In this document: positions 8,478 through 18,086 of the stretch, piece after piece
How positions within the stretch are numbered: position 1 is the stretch's first letter
Layout of the letters: the number at the start of each line of letters is the position of its first letter
DNA from: an uncultured Alphaproteobacteria bacterium
Lineage (GTDB): Bacteria; Pseudomonadota; Alphaproteobacteria; HIMB59; GCA-002718135
Direction of reading: 5' to 3'
Assembly: GCA_902521315.1 (NCBI GenBank)
Contig: CABYRH010000005.1
Location: forward strand, 64,336-126,996
DNA: 62,661 nucleotides
Notes under the pieces: model-generated
The model's input: only the letters and a program-made list of their open reading frames with translations
Databases searched by the model: none
Told to the model about the DNA's origin: nothing
Program-made: the position numbers and the translations under genes

Positions 8478-9674
8478 TTAAAAATTGTTTTCTCTTAATG
8501 CTATAAATCCTGGTGATTTATTTCCCTCAAGCCACTCTAAAAATGCACCCCCAGCTGTAGATAAATATTTAAATGCATCATTGGCTTTAGCTTTTTTTAT
8601 TGCTGCAAGTGTATCTCCTCCTCCTGCTAAAGCATCTAATTGAGACTTGCTTGAATGATTTTGTATAATATTTGCAACTGAAATTGTGCTTTTATCAAAT
8701 GGACTATACTCAAATGCACCTAAAGGCCCATTCCATAATAGTGATTTAGATTTTAATATTTCATCTGAAATTAATTTTGTAGTTTGTTCACCAACATCTA
8801 ATATTATTTTATCATTTGGAATATTATTAATTGAATAAGTGTCAACATTTACTCTATCTTCAATTTTTTTTGAGCAGACAGCATCAATTGGTAAAAGTAT
8901 TTTGCAATTTTTTGATTCTGCTTTTTTTTGTATTTTTTTTGATAGTTCAATAAAATCATTTTCTACTAAAGAAACCCCAACGTTATAGTTATTTGATAGT
9001 AAGAAAGTATTAGCCATTGCACCTCCAATTACTAAAGAGTCAAAAATTTCAACTAAATTTTCTAAAACTTTTATTTTTGTTGAAACCTTTGAGCCACCTA
9101 TAATTGCTAGATTTGGTTTGTTTGAATTTTCTAAAAATTTATCTAAATTTTCAATTTCTTTTGAGAAACTTAATCCAGCGTATGAAGGTAAGTATTTAGT
9201 AATACCTGTTATAGATGCATGATTACGATGAGATGCAGAAAAGGCGTCATTAATATATATGTCAAAACTAGAAGCTAATAATTTTGAAAAATTAAGATCA
9301 TTTTTTTCTTCTTCAGCATTAAAACGAATATTTTCAATTAGACAAATTTCCCCCATGTCCATTTCAACAATTTTTGTCTCAATTATTTTTTTTTCACAGT
9401 TAGCTAAAAAATGAATTGTATTTAGATTTAAAAATTTTTTTAATTCTGAGCATAAAAACTCAATAGAATATTTATTATTAACTTGACCTTTAGGTCTGCC
9501 AAAATGAGCAATTAAGAATACCTTATTTTTATTTTTAATTAGTTTTTCTAGTGTTGGTAAAATTGCATAAATTCTTGAATGATCTGTAATTGTTCTATCC
9601 AAAACTGGTACGTTTAAATCAACTCGAACAATTATTTTTTTATTTTTACAGTCTAGATATCTTAATTCTTTCAT
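8478..9674 (-). CDS. pgk: Phosphoglycerate kinase
   Basis: Reversible transfer of phosphate from 1,3-bisphosphoglycerate to ADP in glycolysis/gluconeogenesis. The 398-residue protein has RVDLNVPV, HFGRPKG, ENIRFNAEE, NDAFSASHRNHAS, IIGGSKVSTKI, LWNGPLGAFEYSPF and the nucleotide-binding GGGDTLAA followed by STAGGAFLEWLEG. All substrate-binding elements are intact and the length is normal. Unlike many bacteria it is not next to gap or fba here. It is transcribed toward yciB and is divergent from gcrA. Confidence 0.97.
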   Translation of the reverse strand: MKELRYLDCKNKKIIVRVDLNVPVLDRTITDHSRIYAILPTLEKLIKNKNKVFLIAHFGRPKGQVNNKYSIEFLCSELKKFLNLNTIHFLANCEKKIIETKIVEMDMGEICLIENIRFNAEEEKNDLNFSKLLASSFDIYINDAFSASHRNHASITGITKYLPSYAGLSFSKEIENLDKFLENSNKPNLAIIGGSKVSTKIKVLENLVEIFDSLVIGGAMANTFLLSNNYNVGVSLVENDFIELSKKIQKKAESKNCKILLPIDAVCSKKIEDRVNVDTYSINNIPNDKIILDVGEQTTKLISDEILKSKSLLWNGPLGAFEYSPFDKSTISVANIIQNHSSKSQLDALAGGGDTLAAIKKAKANDAFKYLSTAGGAFLEWLEGNKSPGFIALRENNF

Positions 9675-9814
9675 TTCTATTCACATGTATATATAAAAAA
9701 AATACTGGAAATCATTGATTTTCTTTAAAAATTTGCAGTTTTATCTTTTTTAATACATATATTTAGTATATTAAACCTTTTTTAAGCTACTAAATGTAGT
9801 AATGGAGATTGATA

Positions 9815-10285
9815 ATGCCTTGGGATGATAACAATGTAGCAAAACTAAGAGATTTGTGGGACCAAGGTCTACCAACGGCACAAATTGGAAAATTACTAGG
9901 TTTCACTAAAAACGCGGTTGTAGGAAAAGCTCATAGAATTGGACTCGAGAGAAGACCATCTCCTATAAGAAGAACAGCTGTTAAGCCTGATCGAAAGAAA
10001 GCTAGATCTCCAGTAATGCCAAAATTAAATTTTGAAAGCACTAAAGAAACAGAGAGTATCTCTACAGAGCCTGCTGTTTTTCAACCGGTGGTTAAAAATT
10101 TATTCAACACAGCTCCAAAGAGAGGCTGTGAATGGCCTGAAGGTCATCCTGATGAAACTGACTTTCGTTTTTGTGGTAAAGATAGATTTGAAGATAAACC
10201 TTATTGCTTAGATCATTGTGCTGTTGCATATGTCGTTCCTGAAAAAGAAGAAAATGAAAAGACAGAATTAAATAATACGATTTAA
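9815..10285 (+). CDS. gcrA: GcrA-family cell cycle regulator
   Basis: GcrA is an alphaproteobacterial RNA polymerase cofactor that acts with sigma-70 at promoters carrying CcrM-methylated GAnTC sites. The N-terminus (PWDDNNVAKLRDLWDQGLPT, then AQIGKLLGFTKNAVVGKAHR and IGL) is the family helix-turn-helix region. The C-terminus has RGCEWPEGHPDETDFRFCG and KPYCLDHCAVAY. I chose the ATG at 9815 because GGAG at 9804-9807 is well spaced; an upstream in-frame TTG at 9809 overlaps that site. The methylase is not in the window. Confidence 0.95.
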   Translation: MPWDDNNVAKLRDLWDQGLPTAQIGKLLGFTKNAVVGKAHRIGLERRPSPIRRTAVKPDRKKARSPVMPKLNFESTKETESISTEPAVFQPVVKNLFNTAPKRGCEWPEGHPDETDFRFCGKDRFEDKPYCLDHCAVAYVVPEKEENEKTELNNTI

Positions 10286-10335
10286 TAATAATAAAAATTC
10301 TAGAAATAAAAAATCAACCTGTTATCTATTAAAAT

Positions 10336-11589
10336 ATGAAAGATGAGAGAGTTAGTTCTGTATTTACTCCTATTCTAATTGGAGGAAGTTTAATTCTTTT
10401 AATAAGTTTTGCAGTCCGTTCAACATTTGGTCTATTTCAAATACCTATTGCGTCTGATTTTTTATGGAACCGTTCAGAATTTTCTCTTGCCATTGCTATT
10501 CAAAATTTAGCTTGGGGTATAGGCACTCCTCTATTTAGTGCTTTTGCCGAAAAATATGGTGACAGAAAAGCAATAGGGCTAGGCTTAATTCTTTATGCAA
10601 TTGGAATATTCATAAGTAGTACCGCAACAACACCAGAAGTTCATCAAACTTTGAACTTGTTAATTGGTTTTGGAATAGCTGGTAGTGGTTTTGGTCCAAT
10701 TTTAGCTGTAGTTGGAAGAGCCACATCTCCAGAAAAAAGATCTTTGGCACTTGGTATTACAACTGCCGCAGGATCAGCAGGTCAAGTCATTGGTCCACCA
10801 CTTGCTTCTATTTTATTATCTTTTTTACCTTGGTCTTCAGTTTTTGAAATCTTTTCAATTATATTATTAATTACACTAATTCTTGTTCCAATTTTAAAAA
10901 CAGAATTATCAAACACTAATATTAATAATGAAAATGAAAAAATTACTGATGCCGTATTTGTTGCATTAAAAGACCCAACGTATTCAATGTTGTTCTTTGG
11001 TTTTTTTTCTTGCGGCTTTCAGTTAGCATTTATCACTGCACATTTTCCTGCATTTATTGTTGAATCTAGTAGTCCAATTATAGAAGGAAGCTTAATAAGT
11101 TTAGTCTGTAATTCTGTAGAAGGTTTAGGGGCATTATCTATGGCTCTTATAGGATTATTTAACATAATTGGTTGTTTGATTGCTGGAGCCTTAGGAAAAG
11201 GACACTACAAGAAATATCTTTTATCTTTAATTTATACTGGAAGAACTATTGCAGCAATTTTATTTATTTTACTTCCTATTACACCAAGTTCTATTGCTAT
11301 ATTTTCAATAGTTATGGGTGCTTTATGGTTAGCAACAGTTCCTTTAACTTCAGGAATTATTGGCCATATTTACGGATTAAAATTTATGGGTACGTTATAT
11401 GGGATTGTATTTTTTTCTCATCAACTTGGATCTTTTGTAGGTGTTTGGTTAGGTGGTCTGTTTTATGATATCTATGGAAGTTATGATATTGTATGGTGGG
11501 TGGGTATATGTGTTGGTGCATTTTCTGCAATAATCCATTTACCAATTAAAGAAAAACCATTATCTAACACAAATATACAAACAGCTTAA
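10336..11589 (+). CDS. MFS transporter
   Basis: Twelve-helix major facilitator superfamily permease of 417 residues. Helix 1 is SLILLISFAVRSTFGLFQIP, and the loop between helices 2 and 3 reads AEKYGDRKAIGLG, a variant of the MFS signature GxxxDRxGRR. It resembles the monocarboxylate/oxalate-formate type (SGFGPILAVVGR, GSAGQVIGPPLAS, GSFVGVWLGGLFYDIYGSYD). The substrate cannot be told from sequence. No regulator or catabolic gene adjoins it; a 40-residue membrane protein gene starts 4 bp downstream and may be cotranscribed. Confidence 0.88.
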   Translation: MKDERVSSVFTPILIGGSLILLISFAVRSTFGLFQIPIASDFLWNRSEFSLAIAIQNLAWGIGTPLFSAFAEKYGDRKAIGLGLILYAIGIFISSTATTPEVHQTLNLLIGFGIAGSGFGPILAVVGRATSPEKRSLALGITTAAGSAGQVIGPPLASILLSFLPWSSVFEIFSIILLITLILVPILKTELSNTNINNENEKITDAVFVALKDPTYSMLFFGFFSCGFQLAFITAHFPAFIVESSSPIIEGSLISLVCNSVEGLGALSMALIGLFNIIGCLIAGALGKGHYKKYLLSLIYTGRTIAAILFILLPITPSSIAIFSIVMGALWLATVPLTSGIIGHIYGLKFMGTLYGIVFFSHQLGSFVGVWLGGLFYDIYGSYDIVWWVGICVGAFSAIIHLPIKEKPLSNTNIQTA

Positions 11590-11593
11590 TTTT

Positions 11594-11716
11594 ATGGACG
11601 AAAAAAAAATTATACGAAACTTAATTATAGTGATTTTTTTCTTAGTTATTATTTATTCATTAGCAAGAGTTGGTGTAGGTTTAGATCTTAGCTTTGGGCC
11701 TTATTTAAAAGAATAG
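11594..11716 (+). CDS. Small single-helix membrane protein, unknown function
   Basis: ATG at 11594, TAG at 11714-11716, 40 residues. A charged start (MDEKKIIRN) is followed by about 17 hydrophobic residues forming one membrane helix, then a short tail ending GPYLKE. It begins 4 bp after the stop of the MFS transporter gene and ends 5 bp before the end of the convergent M29 peptidase gene. The position and clean hydrophobic segment suggest it is real, perhaps an accessory peptide of the transporter; I recognise no family. Confidence 0.5.
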   Translation: MDEKKIIRNLIIVIFFLVIIYSLARVGVGLDLSFGPYLKE

Positions 11717-11721
11717 TAGAA

Positions 11722-12960
11722 TTAGTTGCACCATTCTCCTTGTTTAAATATTGGTGTTACAACTCCATCCTTATCAACACCCTCAACATCAATTTTGCCT
11801 GAGCCAATCATCCAATCAATGTGTATCATACTTGAATTACCACCTCTTTGAGTAATTTCATCTTTCGATAAGTCTTTCTTGGATTTGAAACATTTTGAAT
11901 AACACTGTCCTAAAGCAATATGAGAAGCAGCATTTTCATCAAATAGAGTATTATAAAAAGTTATTCCTAGTTGTGAAATCGGTGAACTATTAGGAACTAA
12001 GGCTACTTCACCAAGTCTTCTTGAGCCTTCATCTGAATCAAGAACTTTTAATAAAACATCTTGTCCTTTAGAAGATTTTGCATCAATAATTTTACCATCT
12101 TCAAAGCGAACGTTAATATCTTCAATTAGTGTTCCTTGATAAGATAGAGGTTTAGTTGAACATACTTGACCACTTACACGACTAGCATGAGGAGTTGTGA
12201 ATACTTCTTCAGATGGAATATTTGGATTACAAATAATACCATTTTGAGCTTCAGAAGCACCGCCCATCCATTCATGGTCATCAGCAAGACCTACAGTTAA
12301 GGATGTTCCAGGACCAGAGTATTTTAAAGAATGAAAATTTTTAGCATTTAACCAATCTGTTTTATCTCTTAAATTTTTATTATGTTGATCCCATTCAGCA
12401 ACAGGATCATCATTGATAATTCTTGAAGCATGAAATATTGCATCTCCTAATTTTTTAATTGCTTCACTATCATCAAGATCTGGGAAGACTCTTTTTGCCC
12501 ACGATTTTCCTGGCCACGAAATTATATTCCAATTTATTTTAAATTCAGTGATTCTTTCTCTTGCTGGTTTGTATGCAACAGCATTAGCTTTATTTGCACG
12601 AGAAACTTTGTCAGGATCAATTTCAGATAATAGCATGGGATCATCACCAGCAATCGCCATTCTAGCTGTATTGTTATCAAAAGCTTCACCCATCCCATTG
12701 TAAAGCCAATTTGCTGCAATATTGAAAGATTCATCATTTCCATACTTAAATCGAGACAATGTAATATCAGAATCATTGAAAAGTGGGGTTACAAGTCCGG
12801 CCCCTTCTTTATAAGCATGTTCAGCTATTTTTCTAACCAACGGTAATGACTCTAACGGTGCTGTTATTAAAAGGTTTTGACCTTTTTGAAGTGCAACTCC
12901 TCTTTTAATAGATAGATGTGCAAGTTTATCAATATTTTTTGTATCTACATCATAAAACAT
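11722..12960 (-). CDS. M29-family aminopeptidase
   Basis: Metal-dependent aminopeptidase of family M29 (AmpS/AmpT/PepS type), cytoplasmic, releasing N-terminal residues from peptides. In the 412-residue protein the probable metal ligands are in RRLGEVALVP (Glu), ENAASHIALGQCY (His, with the catalytic Tyr) and SSMIHIDWMIGS (His and Asp). The N-terminus KLAHLSIKRGVALQKGQNLL also fits. It stands alone, converging on the MFS/small-protein pair, with a 183-bp divergent spacer to dxs. Confidence 0.92.
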   Translation of the reverse strand: MFYDVDTKNIDKLAHLSIKRGVALQKGQNLLITAPLESLPLVRKIAEHAYKEGAGLVTPLFNDSDITLSRFKYGNDESFNIAANWLYNGMGEAFDNNTARMAIAGDDPMLLSEIDPDKVSRANKANAVAYKPARERITEFKINWNIISWPGKSWAKRVFPDLDDSEAIKKLGDAIFHASRIINDDPVAEWDQHNKNLRDKTDWLNAKNFHSLKYSGPGTSLTVGLADDHEWMGGASEAQNGIICNPNIPSEEVFTTPHASRVSGQVCSTKPLSYQGTLIEDINVRFEDGKIIDAKSSKGQDVLLKVLDSDEGSRRLGEVALVPNSSPISQLGITFYNTLFDENAASHIALGQCYSKCFKSKKDLSKDEITQRGGNSSMIHIDWMIGSGKIDVEGVDKDGVVTPIFKQGEWCN

Positions 12961-13143
12961 GTATAATATAATTAGTTTTTATATTCTAAAAAGTCTAGAG
13001 ATTTTAACTTTAAAATTTATCTTTAATAATTTTAGAAAAAAGAACTTAAATATTTCAAATTTTTTAATAAAATCTTTCCACAAACTCTTGTTTTTTTTCA
13101 GATATAAAAATATCAAATCCAGGCAAAAATAGTAAACTAAATT

Positions 13144-15060
13144 ATGGATTATGAACTTTTAGATAAAATTAATTTTCCATCTGACTTAAGAGAATTTAAA
13201 AAGAAAGATTTAAAGCAAATCTCAGAAGAATTAAGAGCTAAAACAATTGAGACTGTTTCAAAAACTGGTGGTCATCTTGGTGCTGGATTAGGAGTTGTTG
13301 AATTAACTGTAGCAATTCACTATGTCTTTAACACTCCACATGACAAGTTAATTTGGGATGTAGGACATCAAGCGTATCCTCATAAAATCATAACTGGTAG
13401 AAAAAAAAATATAGATACACTAAGAAAGAAAGATGGTATCTATGGTTTTGTAAGAAGGTCAGAAAGTGAATATGATCCCTTTGGTACAGCTCATAGTTCT
13501 ACATCAGTATCAGCAGGGTTAGGGATTAAGGCTGCAAAAGATATAAATAAAGACAAATCAAAAGTTATATGCGTTGTTGGAGATGGTGCCTTAAGTGCAG
13601 GTTTAGCCTATGAAGGATTAAACAACGCTGGCGCACAAAAAAAAGGTTTAATTGTTATTTTAAATGATAACAAAATGTCAATAGACAAACCAGTTGGTGC
13701 TATGAGTACATATCTAACCAGATTGCTTTCGTCTAAATCTTACTCAAGCTTAAGAAATATTATTAAAAAAATTTCTAAAATATTACCATCAAATCTTTCA
13801 AAGACTCTTTATAGAACCGAAGAATACTCTAAAGGACTAATTACTGGAGGTACTTTATTTGAGGAGTTAGGTTTTTATTATCTTGGTCCAATAGATGGTC
13901 ACAATATAAATGATATTGTTTCAGTTCTAGAAAACATTAGAGATAATAAATTTGATAAACCAGTTTTTCTTCATTGTGTAACTAAAAAAGGTAAAGGATA
14001 TAGTCCTGCAGAAAAGTCAGAGGATAAATTTCATGGTGTAGAAAAGTTTGATATTAATACAGGTAACTCGGTAAAAAAAACAAATTTAAAATCTTACTCA
14101 AATGTCTTTGGAGAAAAACTAACAAAGCTTGCTGAAAATGACGAAAAAATTGTGGCAATAACAGCTGCTATGATGTCTGGAACAGGTTTAAAATTATTCC
14201 AACAAAATTTTGAAAAAAGATTTTTTGATGTTGGTATTGCTGAACAACATGCTGTTACAATGGCAGCTGGATTGGCTACAGAGGGATTTAAGCCATTTGT
14301 TGCAATTTACTCAACATTTTTACAAAGAGCTTATGACCAAATAGTCCACGATGTAGCTATTCAAAAATTACCTGTTAGATTTGCAATTGATAGAGCAGGG
14401 TTAGTAGGATCTGATGGTCCTACTCATGCTGGTTCATTTGATATTACTTATTTAGCCACATTACCAAATTTTATAATTATGGCACCTAGCAATCAAAGAG
14501 AATTATCTAATATGTTAGAGTTATCTTGTGAGATTAATGACACACCATCTGCTTTTAGATTTCCAAGAGGGACAGGATCAGATGAACTTTTTAATAATCA
14601 GCCTATAGATATCAATATAGGTAAGGGATATATTCTAATTGAAGGAAATGATGTTGCAATTTTAAATTTAGGAACAAGACTTGAAAAATGTATTGAAGCT
14701 AGTAATTTTCTTAATCAAAATAATATTTATCCTACTATAGCAGATGCAAGATTTGCTAAACCATTGGACACACAATTAATAGATGACTTATTAAATAATC
14801 ATAAGTATATCCTAACTATAGAAGAAGGTTCAATAGGTGGATTTTCATCTCATGTCTTACATTATATCCATAATATAAGATCAAAAAAAGATAATGTTTT
14901 AATAAAAAATTTAATTTTTCCAGATCGTTTTGTTGAACATATGACACCAGATGAACAATATCAAGATATTAAAATGGATACAGAATCAATAATCAGAGAA
15001 ATTAATAATTTTTATGAGAATAAAATTATTGATATAAAGAATTTTAAACTTAAAGTTTAA
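13144..15060 (+). CDS. dxs: 1-deoxy-D-xylulose-5-phosphate synthase
   Basis: Thiamine-diphosphate enzyme condensing pyruvate and glyceraldehyde 3-phosphate, the first step of the MEP isoprenoid pathway. 638 residues with KTGGHLGAGLGVVELT, DPFGTAHSSTSVSAGLG, the ThDP motif GDGALSAGLAYEGLNNAG ending in NDNKMSID, the catalytic-Glu region VGIAEQHAVTMAAGLA and AIDRAGLVGSDGPTHAG. Length is normal. Upstream there is no xseB, a frequent dxs neighbour in alphaproteobacteria. panB starts 30 bp downstream and may share the transcript. Confidence 0.97.
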   Translation: MDYELLDKINFPSDLREFKKKDLKQISEELRAKTIETVSKTGGHLGAGLGVVELTVAIHYVFNTPHDKLIWDVGHQAYPHKIITGRKKNIDTLRKKDGIYGFVRRSESEYDPFGTAHSSTSVSAGLGIKAAKDINKDKSKVICVVGDGALSAGLAYEGLNNAGAQKKGLIVILNDNKMSIDKPVGAMSTYLTRLLSSKSYSSLRNIIKKISKILPSNLSKTLYRTEEYSKGLITGGTLFEELGFYYLGPIDGHNINDIVSVLENIRDNKFDKPVFLHCVTKKGKGYSPAEKSEDKFHGVEKFDINTGNSVKKTNLKSYSNVFGEKLTKLAENDEKIVAITAAMMSGTGLKLFQQNFEKRFFDVGIAEQHAVTMAAGLATEGFKPFVAIYSTFLQRAYDQIVHDVAIQKLPVRFAIDRAGLVGSDGPTHAGSFDITYLATLPNFIIMAPSNQRELSNMLELSCEINDTPSAFRFPRGTGSDELFNNQPIDINIGKGYILIEGNDVAILNLGTRLEKCIEASNFLNQNNIYPTIADARFAKPLDTQLIDDLLNNHKYILTIEEGSIGGFSSHVLHYIHNIRSKKDNVLIKNLIFPDRFVEHMTPDEQYQDIKMDTESIIREINNFYENKIIDIKNFKLKV

Positions 15061-15090
15061 TTCTTGTAAAAATTTAATTTAAATTAAAAA

Positions 15091-15876
15091 ATGAAGAAAA
15101 TAAAAATTTTACACAAAAGTTTTTCTAAGCCGATAAGCTGTTTAACTGCATACTCTCCATCAATTGCAAATATTTTAGATGGAAAAATTGATTTAATACT
15201 AGTTGGAGACTCTCTTGGTTCAACACTTTATGGAATGAAGAATACTCAAGGAGTTACTATGGATATGATGAAACATCATGGAGTAGCTGTTAATAAAGAA
15301 ATTAAGAGAAGTTTAAAGGTTTTAGATATGCCTTATAGGACATATGATAATAAAATTGATGCATATAGAAATGCTAAAATACTTTTAAATCACTGTAAGC
15401 CTGATTTATTGAAAATAGAAATTAGTGAAAAGAAATTAGTTGTTTTGAAACACTTAGTAGACAAAAAAATAAACATCATTTCCCATATAGGAGTTACTCC
15501 ACAAACTTATAAGAATTTTGATAAAATCAAAGTTTTAGGAAGAACTAATAAAGAAAAACAAAATTTATTAAAGTTAGCTAAAAAATCTGAAACACTTGGA
15601 GCTAAAGCTGTATTGTTAGAATGTGTAACAGCCAATACAGCTAAACTAATTACAGAAAATATTTCGATACCTACCATAGGTATAGGTGCTTCAAAATACT
15701 GTGATGGTCAAGTTTTAGTGTTTGATGATTTAATAAATTTAAGTTTAAATGATAAAAAACCAAAATTTGTAAAAAATTATTTTAATTTTAATAAAGTTGC
15801 TAGTAATGTGGTTAAAAAGTACAATAGAGAAGTTAAACTTAAAAAATTTCCTGGTACTAAATTTTCTTACAATTAA
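15091..15876 (+). CDS. panB: 3-methyl-2-oxobutanoate hydroxymethyltransferase
   Basis: PanB adds the hydroxymethyl group from 5,10-methylene-THF to ketoisovalerate, making ketopantoate for pantothenate and CoA. 261 residues with LTAYSPSIA, the metal-binding LVGDSLGSTLYGM, KKINIISHIGVTPQ, LECVTANTAKLIT and PTIGIGASKYCDGQVLVF. It is slightly shorter than typical (about 264-275). panC is not adjacent. The stop overlaps the end of the convergent carbonic anhydrase gene by 4 bp. It shares its one-carbon donor with folD-linked folate metabolism (33529). Confidence 0.94.
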   Translation: MKKIKILHKSFSKPISCLTAYSPSIANILDGKIDLILVGDSLGSTLYGMKNTQGVTMDMMKHHGVAVNKEIKRSLKVLDMPYRTYDNKIDAYRNAKILLNHCKPDLLKIEISEKKLVVLKHLVDKKINIISHIGVTPQTYKNFDKIKVLGRTNKEKQNLLKLAKKSETLGAKAVLLECVTANTAKLITENISIPTIGIGASKYCDGQVLVFDDLINLSLNDKKPKFVKNYFNFNKVASNVVKKYNREVKLKKFPGTKFSYN

Positions 15877-16505
15877 TTTAGATCTATAAAGCTATTATTT
15901 TTGTCTAAAAACTTGATTAATCCAGAGTTTATTTGATACCACAAACCAATTACATTCAGTTTATTTGCATTAATTAATTTATATACAAAATCATATTCAC
16001 GTAAATTTTTAATTGATTGTTTTATATTTTCCTGCTCAAAATAAGTTATTTTTTCAGTTTCTGAAAAATCATTAGGGATATTGTTGTAAGATTTTTGTAA
16101 ACAACTTACCCATTGATTTATATATTCAAAATCATTAATATTTTTTTTATCTAATAATGTTTTGTAAGAATACTCAACTCCACCACAATTTGAGTGTCCT
16201 AAAATGATTAAGTTTTGAATTTTTAGAACTTTTAATGCGTATTCTATGGCAGACAATGTTTGTATATTTTGTCTCTTATCATTTTTGGCAGGTATTATAT
16301 TAGCGATATTTCTATGTATAAAATAATCTCCAACACTTCCACCAAATATCGTATTTTCAAGAATTCTAGAATCACAACAAGTAATAATCATAGCAATTGG
16401 TTTTTGGGGAGTTTTAGAAGCTTGCTGATATATATCTTTATAATCCTTAAAGGTATTCTCTTTCCAGAATTGATATCTTTCAATTAAAAATTTTGGTATT
16501 TCCAT
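15873..16505 (-). CDS. Beta-class carbonic anhydrase
   Basis: Zinc enzyme interconverting CO2 and bicarbonate, supplying bicarbonate for carboxylases. 210 residues with the zinc/catalytic motif IITCCDSRI (Cys and the Asp-Arg dyad) and GHSNCGGVEYS (His and Cys), in the expected spacing. The N-terminus (IPKFLIERYQFWKENTF) resembles proteobacterial beta-CAs. No signal peptide, so cytoplasmic. It converges with panB and is divergent from dusA by a 40-bp spacer that must hold both promoters. Confidence 0.94.
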   Translation of the reverse strand: MEIPKFLIERYQFWKENTFKDYKDIYQQASKTPQKPIAMIITCCDSRILENTIFGGSVGDYFIHRNIANIIPAKNDKRQNIQTLSAIEYALKVLKIQNLIILGHSNCGGVEYSYKTLLDKKNINDFEYINQWVSCLQKSYNNIPNDFSETEKITYFEQENIKQSIKNLREYDFVYKLINANKLNVIGLWYQINSGLIKFLDKNNSFIDLN

Positions 16506-16545
16506 AATATTATTATTTAAAATGCTATTTATATACCAAAATTAA

Positions 16546-17520
16546 ATGAAAAAGGAAATTAGTAGGAAATTCTGTGTAGCTCCAATGATGGGATATACAA
16601 CGCCATATGCCAGAAAACTTTATAGAATTTTATCAAACAATAGTTTTTTATTTAGTGAAATGATTGCAACAAAATCACTGATTTATTCGAAGAGTAAAGA
16701 GAATATTATTGATAATGACTCTAATAATCCTGTAGCTCTTCAAGTAGGTGGTTCTGAAATAGAGGATTTAACAAAAGCTTCAAAGATAGCAATAGATTAC
16801 AATTATGATGAAATTAATTTAAATGTTGGTTGTCCAAGTAAAGCAGTACAAAAAGGAAGCTTTGGTGCATGTCTTATGCGAGATAAGATTCTTGTTAGAA
16901 ACTGTATAGAAGCTTTACAAAATGATAAGATTGAAGCTACATTAAAATGTAGATTGGGATTAGGCAGAGAACTAAATTACGAATTCTTTGATGAGTTTAT
17001 TGATGAGATATCAAAAAGTGGAATAAAATTTATTTATGTGCATGCAAGAAATGCAATCCTGAGTGGTATTAGTCCGCAAGGTAATAGAACAATACCTCCT
17101 CTTAGTTATGATTTTGTAAAAAGAATAAAAAATAAATATCCTAATATAACTTTTATACTCAACGGAGGTATAAATAATCTTGATAAAGCAGAAAATCTAT
17201 TGAAGGAATTCGATGGGGTAATGGTTGGCAGATTAATTAAAAATAATCCTTTTATATTGAAAGAAGTTGATAAAAAAATTTTTAAAGAAAAAAGTAAATT
17301 AATTGATGAATCAATAATTAATAATTATTTTGAGTATATAAAACCAAAATTAGGTTTTGAATCAATATTTAGATTATTAAGTCCTCTGCTTAGTATCTTT
17401 TTCTCAGTTCCTCATAGCAAAAGTTATAAATCTAAAATCAATGATTATATGAAGGATCAAAAGATTAATTTAATTGAAGATTTATTAATAAAATTTGTAA
17501 GTGAAAATAATATAAGTTAA
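16546..17520 (+). CDS. dusA: tRNA-dihydrouridine synthase A
   Basis: FMN-dependent enzyme reducing U20/U20a in the tRNA D-loop. The DusA branch is supported by CVAPMMGYTTPYARKLYRIL, SEMIATKSLIY, YDEINLNVGCPSKAVQKG ending in SFGACLM, and VHARNAILSGISPQGNRTIP, with the catalytic Cys in NVGCPS. FMN phosphate-binding regions are in FILNGGINN and GVMVGRLIKNNP. 324 residues is normal. It is followed 4 bp later by the end of the convergent pagL-like gene. Confidence 0.93.
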   Translation: MKKEISRKFCVAPMMGYTTPYARKLYRILSNNSFLFSEMIATKSLIYSKSKENIIDNDSNNPVALQVGGSEIEDLTKASKIAIDYNYDEINLNVGCPSKAVQKGSFGACLMRDKILVRNCIEALQNDKIEATLKCRLGLGRELNYEFFDEFIDEISKSGIKFIYVHARNAILSGISPQGNRTIPPLSYDFVKRIKNKYPNITFILNGGINNLDKAENLLKEFDGVMVGRLIKNNPFILKEVDKKIFKEKSKLIDESIINNYFEYIKPKLGFESIFRLLSPLLSIFFSVPHSKSYKSKINDYMKDQKINLIEDLLIKFVSENNIS

Positions 17521-17524
17521 ATTT

Positions 17525-18055
17525 TTAATAAGGTATATGATAAGAAAAACTTAGAATTTCAACACCTGGATTTTTATCACCTAAATTTGCGTTTGAAATG
17601 TGACTAAATGAAATACCAATTCTGTTTTTATTCTTTAATTCATAGCTCAATTCAAGTGAAGTTCTAAACTGCAGATCATTTCCTAATTTTTTTCCAGAAC
17701 CATCATCATAAATACCTGCTCCAAAGCTTGGTGTAAAAAAAAATTTACTTTTATTTCCCTCCAAAAGTTCACCTAGATTATCCTCAAAGTAGATCCCAGT
17801 TAAAAAATAACTAGCAGAGTCGTTAGTATATTCAACACCAAAGAAAGGTTTCAAGAAAAAAAAATTGTCTTCTTCTGGACCAATATCAAGTAATGATTTA
17901 TCACTTCTATATTCATATCTAAAATCTGTAGCTTGATTTTTTTCAGAGCCATCAAATTTTATATCATAAATCCCTAATCCAAATACATTTGTTCCCTGAC
18001 TTGCTAAAGAATTTGAAAAAAAAATAATCAATATTGAGATAAATATCCTTATCAC
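17525..18055 (-). CDS. PagL-like lipid A 3-O-deacylase (outer membrane)
   Basis: A 176-residue protein with a signal peptide (residues 1 to about 20, ending SNSLAS) and alternating beta-strand character, expected to be an outer-membrane beta-barrel. The C-terminal SFSHISNANLGDKNPGVEIL carries the PagL catalytic triad in exact spacing: His152, Ser154 and Glu166 correspond to His126, Ser128 and Glu140 of Pseudomonas PagL. PagL removes the 3-O acyl chain of lipid A. It lies 31 bp after rpoH on the same strand, so it may share the transcript. Family assignment is strong at the active site and weak elsewhere. Confidence 0.82.
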   Translation of the reverse strand: MIRIFISILIIFFSNSLASQGTNVFGLGIYDIKFDGSEKNQATDFRYEYRSDKSLLDIGPEEDNFFFLKPFFGVEYTNDSASYFLTGIYFEDNLGELLEGNKSKFFFTPSFGAGIYDDGSGKKLGNDLQFRTSLELSYELKNKNRIGISFSHISNANLGDKNPGVEILSFSYHIPY

Positions 18056-18086
18056 AATATTATCTTATAATTATTTGATTGAGCTA

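Noticed and set aside
9809-9814. Upstream TTG as the gcrA start
   Set aside because: It overlaps the GGAG ribosome binding site; the ATG at 9815 gives the family N-terminus PWDD.
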